Shown: positions 11,201 to 24,000, counted from the first letter of the stretch. The stretch: DNA of 64,000 nt from Dermatemys mawii (GCA_007922305.1 ML677374.1:7115619-7179618), one strand, 5' to 3'. Notes: generated by a model from the sequence alone, not told the origin. Program-made: numbers and translations.

Positions 11201-14164
11201 TATAGGGCGCTGGTAAAGGTCCCCTGGAAACACACATTGCAAAATAATAATAATTCAAGGGCACAAGAGCGCAGGTGCTTGGGCTGGGGGGTTGCTGTGT
11301 CCCCCCCCCCGAAGTGGCTTCCATCATTTACAGTTTCGTTTAATGGCTGTCAGCAGCCCTTCTCTCACCCCCCACCCCCACTGTACAATTTGGTCCACTA
11401 GAGGCGTCTGATGTTTTGCCTGAAATTTAATCCCCCAGCTCCAAGGAAACATCCCTGTACATAAGGGAAGGGGGGGGGGCAGGTCAGATGGGGGATGTGA
11501 GAGGAAGAAATCTTACCCGCCCCCAAAGCCCAGTAGTGTGACCTGCTTCTCCCCAGTGGAAGGCAGTGGAGCAGATCTAAGGGGTGTGTTCAGCAGGGAT
11601 GATGTGTAAGCATGTAGATAATTACTGTGTGGTGGGGGAGAGGAAGAAAACTTGTGTGGTCAGGTTGTTTTTTTAAAAAAGGGGGGGGTATATTAATTAA
11701 AAATGGCCTTTCTAGCTCCCAAGCGAATTTGACTTTCCTGAGTGGTGCATGGAATGGCTGGAAAGGGCTAGGTGTAAAAATGAGCATTCACTTGGCATTT
11801 TGTGTTCGGTAAAAGGCTGTTTAGCACAGACCAGCCAGAGAAGATCAAGTCATCCATGTGTTGACAAAAAAAGCTGTACTGTAAGAGTCCATAGCGGGCT
11901 ACTTTCTTTAGAGCCTTGACTTTTCAAAATGCATAATAGGCTTTTTAAATATAACAATGGAAAAATGTACATCTCTAGCACTTTCTGTCCAAGGATAATA
12001 AAGTGTTACAGCAGTGATCAACCCCAGGTGGTCAAAAGTGAGTCAAGTCCCCAAATATCAAAAGACTGGCTTTAAAAATTATATGTTTTTTCTAAATAAT
12101 GAATGTTGGCTTCTTTTTATTTGCCTTCTAGTTTTGAACCTTTTAGGTTTAATGGTTTCATGCATTTCTCCCCAATCACATACGAATCTCTGCTTTCATT
12201 AGATCAATTGACTCCGGGAGCTAGGTCTTTAAGAATAACCACAAATATTACAAGATTTTGTGATAAAATTGCAAAACTGGATCAACAGAATTAGTTACAG
12301 CTCACCTGTTTGCACAAAGTGGGGAAATATTCCCATTTTACAGAGGGTAGAGAAACAGCATGCTACAGAAATTAGGTAATTTGCCCAAGGTCTCACAAAT
12401 CAATGGCAGAAATGGAAACAGAGCCTAAATCTCCCTTATTCTAAGGACTAGATATCTATCCTTTCTAGATACCTTCCTCTCCCCTGTTGTGAACAGTGAA
12501 ATATTACTGTCAGGGAAGTCTGAGTGTCTTTGGATTAAACATATGTAAATTAATTTTTATGAGAACAAAACAGGTTTTCAATATGTGTGCGTGTGGTGGT
12601 GGTGATGAGGGAATAGCATGGAAAACCTACAATGCTGGGGCCCTATTGAGCCCTCCTTACTGAGGCCAAGCTCCCAAGGAATCAGTGGTAACAAGCCTGT
12701 ATTTCTTATACACCCATTGTGGTCTCCCTTCCTAAAGCATGAATGAAAGACACTGCTGGATCTTGTACTCATTATGCACCCAAGACTCCAAGTCACTAGG
12801 ATCTTGGCCTGAGTAAAGAGAATTGACTAGGGCTAACCCAAGAGGATTTTGCAACTCAATTCTCAGCTTCGTTGGGAAACAGTCCTGTTTTGTAAAGTAC
12901 CATGTCCAGTGGATATCGTTTAAAAAAAATCAGTTTGCTGTGCTCCAGTATTGGACTTTACCAAGTCTGTATTTGTGGTATTTCCTGCACTTAACGGGGA
13001 TACACTGTAAATGTACGACAGCCATCTGTGACATCTGTAATGGTGCCTAGTGTACACTTTCTGCACTGTTGTTTAGAGAAGGAACATGCATACCAATAAG
13101 AACAACTAAAGTAAGCAATGGCAGGGAGCAATAAGGTCAATGCAACAGTTAGGTCCCAAACCTACTAACACTTACATATGTACTTAATGTGACTGCTCAT
13201 GCATTTAAAGATGAACCCATACTTAAGAGGTTGTTGTGAGATTGTGGCTTTAATTTGCATCTAGATGATGCATTAGAGATGCCTTGTCTACAAATGAGCC
13301 TAGTAAGTTAAGTTCTTTAATACTTATATCAAGAAAATATAAATCTCATGGGAGATGGGTGCACTTTGGATAAACCAGAGAAATTGCACTGAAAAAACAT
13401 ATATGGGCTGTGACCCTGTTTTAAATTGCATTAGACTACCTACCGGTTGAGGAAATAAAGGACCAGCTTTGCAAAGGTGTGGTCATCATAAGAAAATTCT
13501 TGGGGTGGAAGTTGGGAAGAAAAAGAAGGACTAGGAGTGGGAATATAGAACCACTGCAGTCATGATGGAGATTGCAGCAGCTGCAAAGGAAAAAGTTAAA
13601 GAGGGATTTCAAGCCACTCCCCGATGGCTATACCTATGCAGCTACTGTATATAAAAAATGCATGTTGAAGTTTGAGCAACACAACCCACAATGTTCTATT
13701 AGTGGCACCATAGCATACATCTGTGTGTCAGATGATAACCAATTGAACGATTATTGCGGAAATACCGACCCAAGACTGTTAGTTTGATGTGGGACTTTGT
13801 GATGCTAACAACACGAAACAAGAGGTGGCCCTCGAAATAAGCCACAGGTGGCCCCAGTAGATAAGAGGGAGCATTGGATAATGAAGTGAAGACAAACTAA
13901 AAGTGTCACACTTAAAAAAAAAAGATTATGTGCCGGTTTCGAATGGAAACAGACATGATACAGCATCAACAGGCCAGTCTGGATGTCGCTGAGGAGTTGG
14001 GGGGGGACACCCATAACTTTCGGTGTTGTCCCCTCTCTGACATATTTATTATTATACGCAGGTTTCACATGCAGACAGGTACACCTTGCACAATGTCCGT
14101 GAGCTGCCCTGGATGCCATCATTTGGGATAAAACTGGCAGCCGCTTTCCCCACGGTTGTATGTG
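11201..14164. other. Intergenic sequence between the orphan CpG island and the VEZF1 promoter
   Basis: No gene was recognised. It contains C10 (11301-11310), G10 (11470-11479) and a MIR-like fragment (12310-12440). The rest is AT-rich. Confidence 0.6.
12310..12440 (-). repeat. MIR-like SINE fragment
   Basis: CCCATTTTACAGAGGG, AATTTGCCCAAGGTCTCACA and a following 'cagaaatggaaacagagcct' are the reverse-complement MIR core in the right order. Confidence 0.6.
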
Positions 14165-14328
14165 CCCCCCCCCCACCCCCTGCTGCTTCTCGATTTCAAA
14201 GAGTTCATTTACTTAAGAGTGAAAACGGTTTGTTTTTTGGTGAGGATGCTGACATCATCCATAGGCAGCGCGTGCTGCAGAATCTCCACCTGCTGGTGCA
14301 GGTGCTGCATGGAGGAGGAGGAGGAGGT
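14165..14328 (+). repeat. Simple-sequence tracts at the distal VEZF1 promoter: C10 and (GGA)6
   Basis: C10 occupies 14165-14174 and six GGA units occupy 14311-14328. The unique sequence between them has no recognisable coding content on either strand. Confidence 0.7.
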
Positions 14329-14482
14329 TCCCCCCCACACACAAAAAAACTTTTAAATTTTCCTAAATGAGGATTTTTTTTATTGTTTCCTTCCGATCTA
14401 TTTATGAGAGCGGGGGGGGGGGGGGACAGGGAGGGTTTATGAGGGGGGGGAGGAGGGGATGCCCCTTCCCCCCCTTCCCTGG

Positions 14483-14485
<3 letters not shown>

Positions 14486-14514
<29 letters not shown>
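14486..14514 (+). promoter_or_regulatory. Uninterrupted 29-nt dG homopolymer upstream of VEZF1
   Basis: Twenty-nine consecutive Gs lie 479 bp before the VEZF1 ATG. G14 (14412-14425), G8 (14443-14450) and C7 (14468-14474) are close by. Oligo-dG strings are the classic binding site of BGP1, the chicken VEZF1 protein. The tract can also form a G-quadruplex or triplex. Its exact length is prone to sequencing error. Confidence 0.6.
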
Positions 14515-14516
<2 letters not shown>

Positions 14517-14866
14517 AGGAGGTGACCAGCCCTGGACACTCTCCTCTCTCTCCTCCATCTTCTCTCCCGAGCTCAGCTTCCCCAGCCTGGGACGGTCCCA
14601 CTGGTAGGGCCGCGCGGGGGTGGGTGGGGGGACTGGCCAGGCTCCGGGCGCTAGTCGGCTCCGGCAAGCGGCTGGAAGCGGCGTCCCGCCCCCGGGCGCC
14701 CGCGCGCCACGCCGGGTGGACTCGCCCCGGCCAGCTGCGGGGCGCCCGCGCGCCGCTGCCGGGCTGCGGCTGGCGGCGCTCCCCGCGCGAACCTTCTCTC
14801 CACCCCCCCCCCGCTCCCGCAGTGGTGCGGCCCGGAGGTTAGCGGAAGCGGCCGCTCGGCGCTGCC

Positions 14867-14905
14867 ATGTTGAGCCGCCGCCGCTTTGTTGTCGGCTCCA
14901 TGTAG
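14867..14905 (+). other. Candidate upstream ORF in the VEZF1 5' leader
   Basis: ATG at 14867 opens a 12-codon frame (MLSRRRFVVGSM, then TAG) ending 87 bp before the VEZF1 ATG. If transcription starts upstream of 14867 this uORF is in the leader and could damp translation. It overlaps the YY1-like CCATGTTG motif, so it may instead be a core promoter element at or just before the start site. Confidence 0.4.
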
Positions 14906-14992
14906 CTGGGGCCCGGGGGAGGGAGGGGGGCATCGAGCCGGAGCCGCCGCCGCAGCCGCAGACCAGGCCGCCGAGGCCCGGGAGTCCCCGCC

Positions 14993-15025
14993 ATGGAGGC
15001 CAACTGGACCGCGTTCCTCTTTCAG
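14993..15025 (+). CDS. VEZF1: VEZF1 coding exon 1
   Basis: The exon encodes the first 11 residues, MEANWTAFLFQ, ending in phase 0 at donor GTGAG (15026). These residues match the N-terminus I know for VEZF1. It is far too short to find by ORF length. The ATG lies in a near-perfect Kozak context within a CpG island. The upstream ATG at 14867 opens only a 12-codon reading frame, so 14993 is the sensible start. Confidence 0.95.
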
Positions 15026-18000
15026 GTGAGGCCGCGGGCAGGCCGGACCCTCCCGCCCCGCTCCGTCCTTCCCTCCCTCCCTCACCGGCCGGGGCCACTC
15101 AGTGCCCGGGCAGCGGCCGCAGCGCAGCGCGCGGTTTCCAGCTAGGCCCGCGGGCTGTCAGTCAGCGCGGCCGCCCGGCCTCCTTCCCTCCCCCCCCCCG
15201 CCGCCCTAGGCCGGCGCGGCAGGGGGGAGCCGCGGGGGGAGAGGGGCTCCTGCGTTATAGCGCGGTGCTGGGCCGGCTATAGCGCACCGGGCTAAGCAGC
15301 TTGCCTCCGCTCCTTGCAGCGGCACGGGATTCATGGGGGGGGGGGGGTATTTTTTTTTTTTTTTGCCTCCAAAATTGTTGCCCTCCGAATTTTTTTTTTT
15401 TAGTAAAAACGTTTTGCGATTTTTTTTTTTACTTTTTTTATTGCAAATAATAATCATTATTCCCCCCCCCCGCCAAAATAAACCCCAAACACCCTTGATG
15501 GAGCAAACACTGTATGCGAGAGAGTAAATTAATCCCTCTTGAAACAGCCGGCCTCGGTGACTGACGAGGGATGTTGTCTTAATTTTAAATAGGATTTAAT
15601 TAAAATTTGGGAGCGGGAGATGGATTTTCCCCCCCCTAAGAATTGAGTACTAAAAAGAAGAGTAAGAAAAAACCACAGAAGGCGAGAATAATCCCTCCTC
15701 TTGCAAACCGAGTCGCTGTTTTTGTCTGTATTCAAGACAGTCCTAATGTTCAAAAATACAATACAAAGTTTGTATAATACTCCAAAAGGAAACAGTAAAA
15801 TACCAGAAAAACTCTCTGGCCCTCGTGTTTGTGAACTATAACCTGGATCCTTCACTCACTGGCTTGTTCTCTAAAACCTTCTGCCGTTTTGTAGTTTGAA
15901 AATGTGAAATATGTAATTGCAAACTCCCCCCCCCCCAGGGGAAAAAAAAAAGCCACACACATCACCTTATGCAAAGACGATTATTTTACCTTGTAAATAC
16001 AAACCTGGACCTCTTATTCCTTGTCCTGCCTGGCTTTTGAATGCATCAAAAACCTGACATTTGCTTGAAAATCTGAATGGAATAAATAAATCTGTAAAGA
16101 AAATGCAACATTTCTTTCTAAAGGAAAAATAAGTCTTGCAAGTACTAAGAGATGAGTCACTCACTTGGATGTTCTGCCTCTGAAAACACGCTTAGAATGT
16201 TCTCTTAGAAAACAAATCTAACAGTCTGAGCTACTGCAAAATCAAACTGTACATGCAAACTGTTATTTTGTATTAAATCTTTTTGTATTCATTTGTACAG
16301 CAGATATGAAACTATAAGATATTTCCATATACATGCCAATGATATCACACACCGTTTGGATAACGATTTATAATTTTTCTCGCTGTAGTGAGCAGTTGTG
16401 ATTTCAACGTAGATAAACTTCTTAGTAAAGTGTCCTCATTCTAGGGCCACCTCCCTTTTTTGAGTTAGCAGATATTTTGTCTCCCCTCAATATACTGGGC
16501 TTATAATTTCAAGAACTGTTCTTAGCATGGTGTCTTATAGTTATTTTATCACTCTGTCTTTTCACAGATATGCATTGTTAATTCAGTTGATTAGTTGTTG
16601 TTTTTTTTTTGTTTTCAGCACAGTGTACTTTGAAATACTGACATCAAACTTTTTAGTTTGGTTTTGTGGTAGCATTTCTTCACTTGATTAAAGATTCAGC
16701 AGTTTACCTTCTCAAAAATATAATTAAGGGTGTATAATAGTAAGCATCTTTGTAAAGATGTGACATGGAAATTTCCTCCTCTTCTATCCTTCCAGATAAT
16801 AAAGCTTTAAAACCTTGTAATGACTATGTAATGCTTTACGTTACTTTGTTCTAATGTACCTAAACATAGTGGTGATTGGGGAAATTATAAGCAGTATTTT
16901 CTTGTTACTGCCTCATCCCAATCCATTCTACCAAAAAGAAGAACAAATCATTAGCAGGCTCATAATTTAAAATCCATTTCACAAAGCCTCACCTTTATTT
17001 TTGTTAAATATCAAATACTGTGCTGATAATATAGAGACGCAATGTTTACTTCACATGGCTTTGCATTGTGACATCTGTCAAGGTATTTTTAAAAAATAAT
17101 TAAAGGGAATATTAAAAACCCTGTGTGGATAACTGTTGGCTCTGGGGAAATGATTAAATGTTTTAGTTTTAATGGCAATTAAATGTATAAAGTGAATTTT
17201 TATCCTCCTTTTCTAATAAAATACTGATCTTGTTTAGGTGTTACCTTGATTAATTTTACCTTTTTCAAGTATAGATTTTACTGAATAAGCAACTTCTGTT
17301 CATTTTTTTTATTAGTGTTCTAGCACATGCACATTTTGAAAACTACTTTGAACCTGGCTGGAAAGTGAAAGTTTTATCTGTTCATGTTAGGAGAAATCAT
17401 CCATCAAACAGGGCATTCAAGATATGACTCACTGATGCTAATTTGCTGCTCTGACATGAAGGCTCCAGTGCAAAAATCTCTTAGCCTCTAGCGCTGGAAG
17501 TTCACAATGCCACATCCTACTACTCTGGGTCATGAAATACGGTTTTTATTTTGTTTGCTATCCTCCTGGAATGAAAGTTTGCTTAGTGAGAGAAATACTG
17601 TATTTTTCATGGAAGATTTTTTCCAGGGAATCTAAACATCACAAATGTTGACTTGACATTAATGCTAAGTTAAGTAAAACGGTGCCCTACAAATGAATAA
17701 AAATGACTTGCAGAAAGCAGACAGCAGGTGCTGTTTCATTCTGTGCATTCCCTCCTCTAGCAGCAAGGGAAAAATACAGCCTGATCCCTCTTTAGAAAGC
17801 TCTAATATAGAGGATCCTTGGAAACGGAGGAATACTGCTTGTTGCAGACAGGTTTTGTTAAAAAGGCAATATTGGTAATAACGGTGGAGTATCTGAGAGC
17901 CAAGGTAAGCAGCCTTATATAAGAGATGGTTTCATAGCAGACAGCCTTATGAATACATTGTTTCATGTCAGACATTTATATTGGTACAACAGAAATAATT

Positions 18001-21000
18001 GTATTACTTTGCAGTGCTAATGGTACTTTAAAGCTTAAAAATGCCCTTAAACTGAGTAAGTTTGAACCTTGTCCAAAGGTTTTGGACTCCCTATTATCCA
18101 ATCTGCTAGCTCAAGATATACAATTTCAAAGGGAGAGCTATCTTAGGATATTAACCACTTGTACTCTGTGTGAAAACACATTTACTATGGCCTGAGTGGA
18201 AAAGGCTCTGAACAGAAAGCTCTAAGCGTTGTCTGATGCTGTTGACCAAGATTTTTAAATGTTGTGCAAAGGCAACTGGAAAAAAATATATTAAAATTAT
18301 ACTGTTATTGGTACATGAAATGTTCTTGAACTTTTTATATTGTACCCATTTTGACATCTGTATATTACACATCAGCAAGCATCAGTTTATAAAACAGGAA
18401 AAAGTAAAACAATACAAAATATCCCTTTGGTCATGCAGAAGCTTGGTAGGAGAAATGAGCATCCTGTGCACTAAATCAATGGCTGTCAACCTTTCCAGAT
18501 TACTGTACTGCTTTCAGGAGTCCAATTCGTTTTGCATTCCCCCAAGTTTCATCTTACTTAAACTACTTGCTTACAAAATCAGACATAAAAATACAGAAGT
18601 GTCACAGCACACTACTACTAAAAAAATGCTTACTCTCTCATTTTTACCAGATAATTATAAAATAAATACATTGAATATAAATATTGTACTTACAGTTAAG
18701 TGTATAGCATATAGAGCAGCATAAACAAGACACTGTCTTTATGAAATTTTAGTCTGAACTGACTTCACTGGTCTTTTTATGTAGCCTGGTGTAAAACTAG
18801 GCAAATACCAGATGAATTGATGTACCCCTGGAAGGCATCTGTGAACCCCCAGAGGTATGTGTACCCCTGGTTGAGAACTGGTGCTCTAAGTTAGCAAACT
18901 CAGGCTCTGAGGGAGTTCCACACTTGCACCATTTGCCAAGAGTGCCCTTTTTCCCATCTTCAAGAATGCGTGTTTAGGGTTTGTTAACTGAGGCATGTTG
19001 TTGTATCCAAAGGTTCTGACTAGACCTAAAAAGGACAGGAAGGTGGACCTGTCACTCTGACTGCTTGTAGTAATCAAAACAAGTAATGCCATGGACTTTT
19101 ACACAGAACAGCTTGAGCTAAGCTGTGAACTAGTCTCCCACCAAATAATATGGGAGTGTTGCAGAGCGGGGATTCTCATCCACATGGGCTAGGATGTGTA
19201 TGCACTTTCAATCCATTTTCAAAAAACACCATTATGGTGTGAAGCTTGAGGGTTTGTGAATATGGGAAGACAGTGAGTTTCTGAGCACCTTGAATGGATG
19301 AGTAGAGTGTTGCATAGAAGTCTTAAAACCCCTACTTACATGTACTTAATACTGTACTCATTGCTTCTGTCTATCGATGTGCTGTAGAGGCAAAAGAAGG
19401 AAGGCTTGGATATCACCAGAATAGAAAGTCACAGATTGTTTCTGTAAATAGAAAAGTCTTCAAAGGGCTTTAAGCAATTGGCTATTGGGTAAAGCTAAAA
19501 GGATCTGAATTTAAATATGCTTAATAATGGTACAGCTCCTGATTCAAAATTAAAAGCTGACAGTCCTGTAGGCTCCAAATCATTGCCTCGTTTTAGTCAA
19601 CCTGCAAAGTCCCAAATGTGGGAAGACAATGTAAAATAAAGTACTGTACATATCACTCAAAGGAAAGCACAGAGGAACAATCTTGGAATGATGTGGCATT
19701 AATAGAAATACAAGTTTCAGTAAGATCGGATTCATGCCACAGGCCTGTTCTGTTGCACTGCCGAAACTAAATTGATTTTATAACTGATCTAGTTACACTG
19801 GTGCAAAGCCCTACTATAGATGCCCTTCAACTGGTTTAAATCATGCTTACAATTATATGGCTTACTGTTACTTTAAGCTAAATAATGTTAAGCATGGTTT
19901 AAACCAGTTTGAGTGTCTTTAGTAGAGCTTTTCACCAGTTTAACTAGATCAGTGTTAAAATCAATCTTAATTACAGAAGTACAAGTTGTTCAGTATAGAC
20001 ACTCCACGCCCTCTCTGCTACCAACCTCAGGTAGGAGAAGGTACTGGTAAATAGAGGGATGTTCATTGTGGCATGGCAGAGATTTTTCTAGTACTGCCCT
20101 CACAGATGTCCAGGTTTGTCAGCATTTGTCAGTTAAATTATTTTTTAAAAAGAATGACTTAGAACAGATATGAGTCTGCTCTAGAAATCACCAGGTTCCT
20201 ACCAGTGCTTATTAACTAGCCCCTCTCCCTTTTATGAAATAATTGGTGATAAAGAGAAAAGAAACTTGTCTTTATTCTCATCAGTTTCCATAAGAAAAGA
20301 GCACCTTGAGAGTTTCATAGTCATTGTGCTAATGTCATGGGAGACTACTAAATATTTAACTCTAAATCTAGGGTATAACAATTCTTGAAAAAAGTTATTT
20401 AAATGCGGTTCCAGCACTGACAAAATAGGACGAAAAGATATTCAAGTAAGATGCCTCGTTTCTTCCTGGTTCACTGTGGCTGCAGTTTAATTTTTACAGG
20501 GTTTTTAAATGTAACCATCCACCAGGCTGATGTTAACACTTGTCTGGCACACTGGTCAACCCCTCCAAGATTTCCATAATCCACAGTCACAGATCATATG
20601 GAGAAAATACCAGATCACTTTTACATAGGGAGTGTCATTGAGATAGAAATCAAGCAATATGTTAAAAGGCCTGACAAATACCTAGTCAGAAATGTTGCCA
20701 TCAGGATATGTAAAAATTGTTTCATGTGATTGCACCTTCCCTTACCTATATACTGCAAAGTCGGTGCACGACACATGGATTTAAATGTAAGTGGTTTATT
20801 CAGTCAGGAAACCATTGCAGTGAGATTTATAGAATTTCTTGCACTTGTTAGTTCAGTGACTTTTTGGTCTAAGATTTGCTTTGCTTTGCCTATAAATGTT
20901 CTCAGCATGTCAAAGCGAGCGCCCACCAACAGAAATTCTGAAGTGTGAATGTTTGATTTTAGGCACATGAAGCCTCACATCACCAACAGCAAGCAGCACA

Positions 21001-24000
21001 GAACAGTTTGCTGCCCCTCCTGAGCTCTGCTGTTGAGCCACCTGATCAGAAGCCGATTCTACCCTTACCAATAACCCAGAAACCTCAGCCTGCACCAGAA
21101 ACATTAAAGGATGCTATTGTTGGGATTAAAAAGGAAAAACCTAAAACGTCCTTTGTATGCACCTACTGCAGCAAAGCTTTCAGGGACAGCTACCATTTGA
21201 GGCGCCATGAGTCCTGCCACACAGGGATAAAGTTAGTGTCTCGGCCAAAGAAAACTCCCACCACAATGGTGCCCCTAATCTCAACTATTGCTGGTGACAA
21301 CAGCCGAACTTCATTGGTTTCAACTATCGCAGGCATCCTGTCAACGGTCACTACATCTTCCTCTGCCACCAACCCCAGCAGTAGTGCTGGTGCAACAGCC
21401 ATGGCTGTGACTCAGACGGTGAAGAAACCCAGCAAGCCTGTTAAGAAGAACCATGCTTGTGAGATGTGCGGAAAAGCCTTCCGGGATGTGTACCACCTCA
21501 ACCGGCATAAGCTGTCCCACTCAGATGAAAAACCTTTTGAATGTCCAATTTGTAATCAGCGCTTCAAGAGAAAGGACCGCATGACCTATCACGTGAGGTC
21601 TCATGAAGGTGGCATCACCAAACCATACACCTGTGGTGTTTGTGGAAAAGGCTTCTCGAGGTACCATGTAGAAAATCCCAGGCGAGCTCAAGTATTGGCT
21701 TTTCGTAATCAAGAAGGGTTAAACTATCATAGCAAGGGGCTAGGAGAACCAGACATCTTAGAAGATTGGTGAGGGGATAAAGAGCCTTGTTTACTCTAGG
21801 GTGTGGGTCTCAATCTAAGGCTATTTGATCATGATTAAAAGCTGTCACTGTTTTATGGTTACTCAATGTTCTGAAATGACCTGAAGGCTTCAATCCAGGT
21901 CACAGTGGAAAGGTGTCCGCATCACCATTGGTGCTAACTGGACCCCTTCTTAGCAGTCTTTGTAGAGGGCCAAAGATTGAATGGGGCATGGAGACTGATC
22001 TGTCGTCTTGCCTTTAACATAACTCCTTCCAGATCAAGATTGAGGTTCATTGGCAGAGCAGTGTGGGGAAGCTTGCATTGCTACTGGCTGTGCTGTATCT
22101 GTTCTGTGAATAGAGCGAACATCAATCTCTAGGATTGTTAATGCAATTCCTTTTTACAAGTATTAAAAGTTCACTAACTGTAGCACTTCCAGGTGTATAA
22201 TAGAGACATGGCTGAGCTTTAAACTTTGCTGGCCAGGTCCTAGTGTAACCATTTTGCATTATTCTAGCAGCGGGTTGTTTTATAGGTAAGGGGAGGGGGT
22301 TTCTTTTCTCCTTGAGAGGGAGGTGGGCTGAAAATGACAATCAATGCTATGTTCAGTGCTGTTAGCATAAGAATCATTGCTGTCTATTTGTAACGGTACA
22401 TGTTCTATTCTGTACCTCTGTTCTTTCACAGGCCTGATCACTTAAGCTGTCATGTCAAACACGTTCACTCGACAGAGAGACCCTTCAAATGCCAAGTAAG
22501 GGTTAATACGATTTATCAACAGCATAAGTTTATTTGTACAGTTAGTCAATGTCAGCTGAGTATTCCACCAAGGACTCTGTTGATTTACCTGGTTCCTTTG
22601 AATGCAAGGTTTGGAATATGGCTCTGTCCACACTTCTTATTGTTAGTGTTGTAGTTATGATCCCAATGTAGAAGCAGCTTAAAAGGATGATGTGCTTACC
22701 ATTTGTAAGATTAGAGGTTTATTTGCTCATTGAAGAATATTCCCAAAACCCTATTGTTCAAGTCAATTTTGCCTTTAAAAACAGTGTGACTAAATCCTCA
22801 ATTTGATATTGTTGAAGCAATGTGTATGATTTGTTTAGCAATGTTTATAGGTAAAGGCAGTTATGAAAAGAGAATATTTGCTTGAAATCGAAAGCAAATT
22901 GTCATGGTGAAAGTAATTTGAAGATTAAAAACAAGAGGTAGAACTTGACTAATGTTGAACAATCAACTATTCTATGGTTTCACTTGGAATCATCCACGCA
23001 TGTTCCAACCTGTCTCTAGTGACTCATCATATTATAAGTAAATGCTTTGAATTAAAAGAATAGCTCTAAAGAAATGCTTTGTTTTTCCTTTCCTGAGTTT
23101 GGTTTGGAACTAAACTGAGTAATAAAAAATAACCAGAAAATATGTAGTGAAGCCTTTAGATGAGACCACCATTGTCTACTGTTGGTATTTATGAACCATC
23201 TATCACTTAGGTATGCAAGACAATCTTCTGTTTTAAGAAATTGCTCCAAAATAGGCCCAGTAGTATAGAGTATTCTTCTGTTCCACATTTATTAGAAGAC
23301 CATTTCCATTAAGCAATTAGATTGTTTTGTCTCTCAAGTGGTATCTTGAGATAAGCTTCACTGTAAATCCATATAAAATGAAAAGGTTTGTCAACATGTC
23401 TAAGGTACAGTAGCACCTAGAAAATAAAATATAATTTTAAATGGGCCATGTGGTCCCCAGTGGAATAAGATGATCTACACTTAAAAAATGCTGTTGTCCT
23501 TCATGTAGACATGCACTGCTGCCTTTGCCACCAAAGACAGACTGCGGACACACATGGTGCGCCATGAAGGAAAGGTATCGTGTAATATCTGTGGTAAACT
23601 TCTGAGTGCAGCGTATATCACCAGCCACTTAAAGACACATGGACAGAGCCAAAGTATCAACTGTAATACCTGTAAACAAGGCATCAGTAAAAGTAGGTGA
23701 ACATTTTAAAAACACTTCAGTAAATGTGTGTTCTAAACATTTTGCAACATGAGTTGCCTTTGACTTTCTTAAAATGTAAAATAAAACTGTGACTCGGTTT
23801 AGGTGTTTGCACCTATCAGACAATAGATCTTTGAAAATGGATACTTTATGAAAAGCTTCAGATCAACAAATCAAGGTATGCGGAACTGGTCTGGAACTAG
23901 GAGTATTATCTTATCTCTTAAAGGAATGCCCTGAAGTGAGATAATAGTTCTTCACTTTTAAGTATGAAGATCCTAATATCTTTGTTTTTCAACTTATGAG

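Larger units (their letters stand above)
14560..15300 (+). promoter_or_regulatory. VEZF1: VEZF1 CpG-island promoter and 5'UTR
   Basis: This GC-rich, CpG-dense block surrounds the VEZF1 start codon. It contains GC-box-like G/C runs and a CTGCCATGTTG motif (14863-14873) that resembles a YY1 site near the probable transcription start. I see no convincing TATA box, consistent with a dispersed CpG-island promoter. The transcription start cannot be fixed from sequence alone. Confidence 0.75.
15026..20962 (+). other. VEZF1: VEZF1 intron 1
   Basis: This 5.9-kb GT-AG intron (donor GTGAG, acceptor TTTTAG) opens inside the CpG island. Its first 900 bp carry further dG/dC strings: C10 at 15190, G13 at 15335, C10 at 15462 and C11 at 15926. 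The rest is AT-rich, with a hAT-like MITE (18477-18883) and a fold-back MITE (19769-19969). No coding sequence was recognised. Confidence 0.9.

Noticed and set aside
14086..14370. Short ORFs on both strands around 14205-14330 with helix-like residues (for example LHQQVEILQ on the - strand)
   Set aside because: Only about 35 codons without low complexity and no known match; not enough to call a gene.
14205..15098. 297-codon ORF on the minus strand across the VEZF1 promoter
   Set aside because: It is made of Pro/Gly/Arg/Ala low complexity from GC-rich and homopolymer DNA, overlaps the VEZF1 start exon in antisense and has no recognisable domain.
18236..18724. 162-codon ORF in VEZF1 intron 1
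   Set aside because: Half of it lies inside the hAT-like MITE at 18477-18883 and the protein has no family features.
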